Of a stretch of DNA of 20,830 bases, positions 20,471 through 20,830 are shown piece by piece (within the stretch, counting starts at the first letter, position 1; each line of letters opens with the position of its first letter). The notes beneath the pieces are model-generated. The model had not been told where the DNA came from and ran no database searches. It was given only the letters and a program-made list of their open reading frames with translations. The translations under genes were made by a program, and so were the position numbers. The stretch covers positions 1 to 20,830 of the forward strand of contig CAKSHB010000025.1 in assembly GCA_934456295.1 (NCBI GenBank), read 5' to 3'. The stretch comes from an uncultured Clostridia bacterium (GTDB taxonomy: Bacteria > Bacillota > Clostridia > UBA1381 > UMGS1253).

Positions 20471-20830
20471 ATGCGTGATTTGATACAAATGGCAGAAGGC
20501 GCAAAAAAGGCGTCATATGTACTCGGCTATGCCGACAGCGTACAAAAAAACAGGGCGCTCAAAAATATTGAGGAGTCGCTCAGAAAGAATATTGATATTA
20601 TAATTTCAGAAAATGAGAAAGATTTGGAGAATGCACGCAACAAAGGCATATCGGCTTCAATGCTCGACAGACTGAAGCTTACGCGTGAGCGTATTAACGC
20701 GATTGCCGACGGGGTTGCACAGGTGCGTGCACTGGCTGACCCGATAGGCGAAGTGCTTTCGATGCATAAACGTCCGAACGGACTTGTAATCGGCAAAAAG
20801 CGCGTGCCGCTCGGGGTTATAGGCATAATA
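20471..20830 (+). CDS. proA: Gamma-glutamyl phosphate reductase (3' end outside window)
   Basis: The first 120 codons are present, opening 'MRDLIQMAEGAKKASYVLG' and continuing through 'ENEKDLENARNKGIS', 'MLDRLKLT', 'ADPIGEVL' and 'KKRVPLGVIGII', all conserved in ProA. ProA reduces gamma-glutamyl phosphate to glutamate semialdehyde with NADPH, the second step of proline synthesis. The catalytic cysteine lies beyond the window. The ribosome binding site is poor (GTGAG or a more distant AAAGG), so the start is fairly but not fully certain. It is probably co-transcribed with proB. Confidence 0.95.
   Translation, partial: MRDLIQMAEGAKKASYVLGYADSVQKNRALKNIEESLRKNIDIIISENEKDLENARNKGISASMLDRLKLTRERINAIADGVAQVRALADPIGEVLSMHKRPNGLVIGKKRVPLGVIGII

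Noticed and set aside
1..20830. CRISPR arrays, tRNA or rRNA genes, IS elements, prophage genes
   Set aside because: I found no spaced repeats, cloverleaf-like sequence, transposase or phage motifs on either strand.

Overview
The window looks like chromosome from a low-to-moderate GC Gram-positive Clostridia bacterium (Bacillota). The evidence is the gene order rplU-rpmA-obg-yhbY-nadD-yqeK-rsfS-leuS, strong AGGAGG-type ribosome binding sites, TTGACA/TATAAT promoters with 17-bp spacing, and S-layer-homology (SLH) surface proteins. A gut or other anaerobic host-associated lifestyle is plausible, but the genus cannot be named from the sequence alone. Every real gene fits the standard genetic code. 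There are no rRNA or tRNA genes, insertion sequences, phage genes or CRISPR arrays.

Layout. (1) 1-1070, minus strand: the N-terminal part of a secreted SLH protein that runs off the window. (2) 1168-1831: a Phd/YefM antitoxin and RelE/ParE toxin pair with its own promoter and a perfect 16-bp palindrome over the -10 box. (3) 1875-3631: a DUF2156 (phosphatidylglycerol lysyltransferase C-terminal-like) protein and a GNAT acetyltransferase. (4) 3734-5548: a secreted protein that joins SLH domains to a complete serpin, closed by a strong terminator. (5) 5646-6961: an FAD-dependent oxidoreductase with its own promoter. (6) 6968-8759: thrS, whose product lacks the usual N-terminal TGS domain, with no room for a T-box leader. 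(7) 8788-9588: rplU-rpmA with a leader and a terminator; the protease gene prp, usually found between them in Bacillota, is absent, and L27 lacks the N-terminal extension that Prp removes. (8) 9692-15525: obg-yhbY-nadD-yqeK-rsfS-leuS, a ribosome-assembly, NAD and translation unit ending in a terminator, with a likely internal promoter before rsfS. (9) 15716-19298, minus strand: an OmpR-type response regulator, its HAMP sensor kinase, a terminator, and an HtrA/DegP-type membrane-anchored protease. This resembles the secretion-stress arrangement (CssRS/HtrA-like), and the htrA upstream region carries hexamers at 11-bp period as expected for an OmpR/PhoB-family regulator. (10) 19526-20830: proB and the start of proA for proline synthesis.

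Most of the window is housekeeping. The points that stand out are the SLH-serpin fusion, the paired loss of Prp and the L27 extension, the palindromic candidate operator of the toxin-antitoxin module, and the candidate regulator-to-protease circuit. I do not see convincing evidence of a wholly new multigene system. No gene-free stretch exceeds 300 bases; the longest (19299-19588 and 15474-15715) are described under their promoters, repeats and hairpins.
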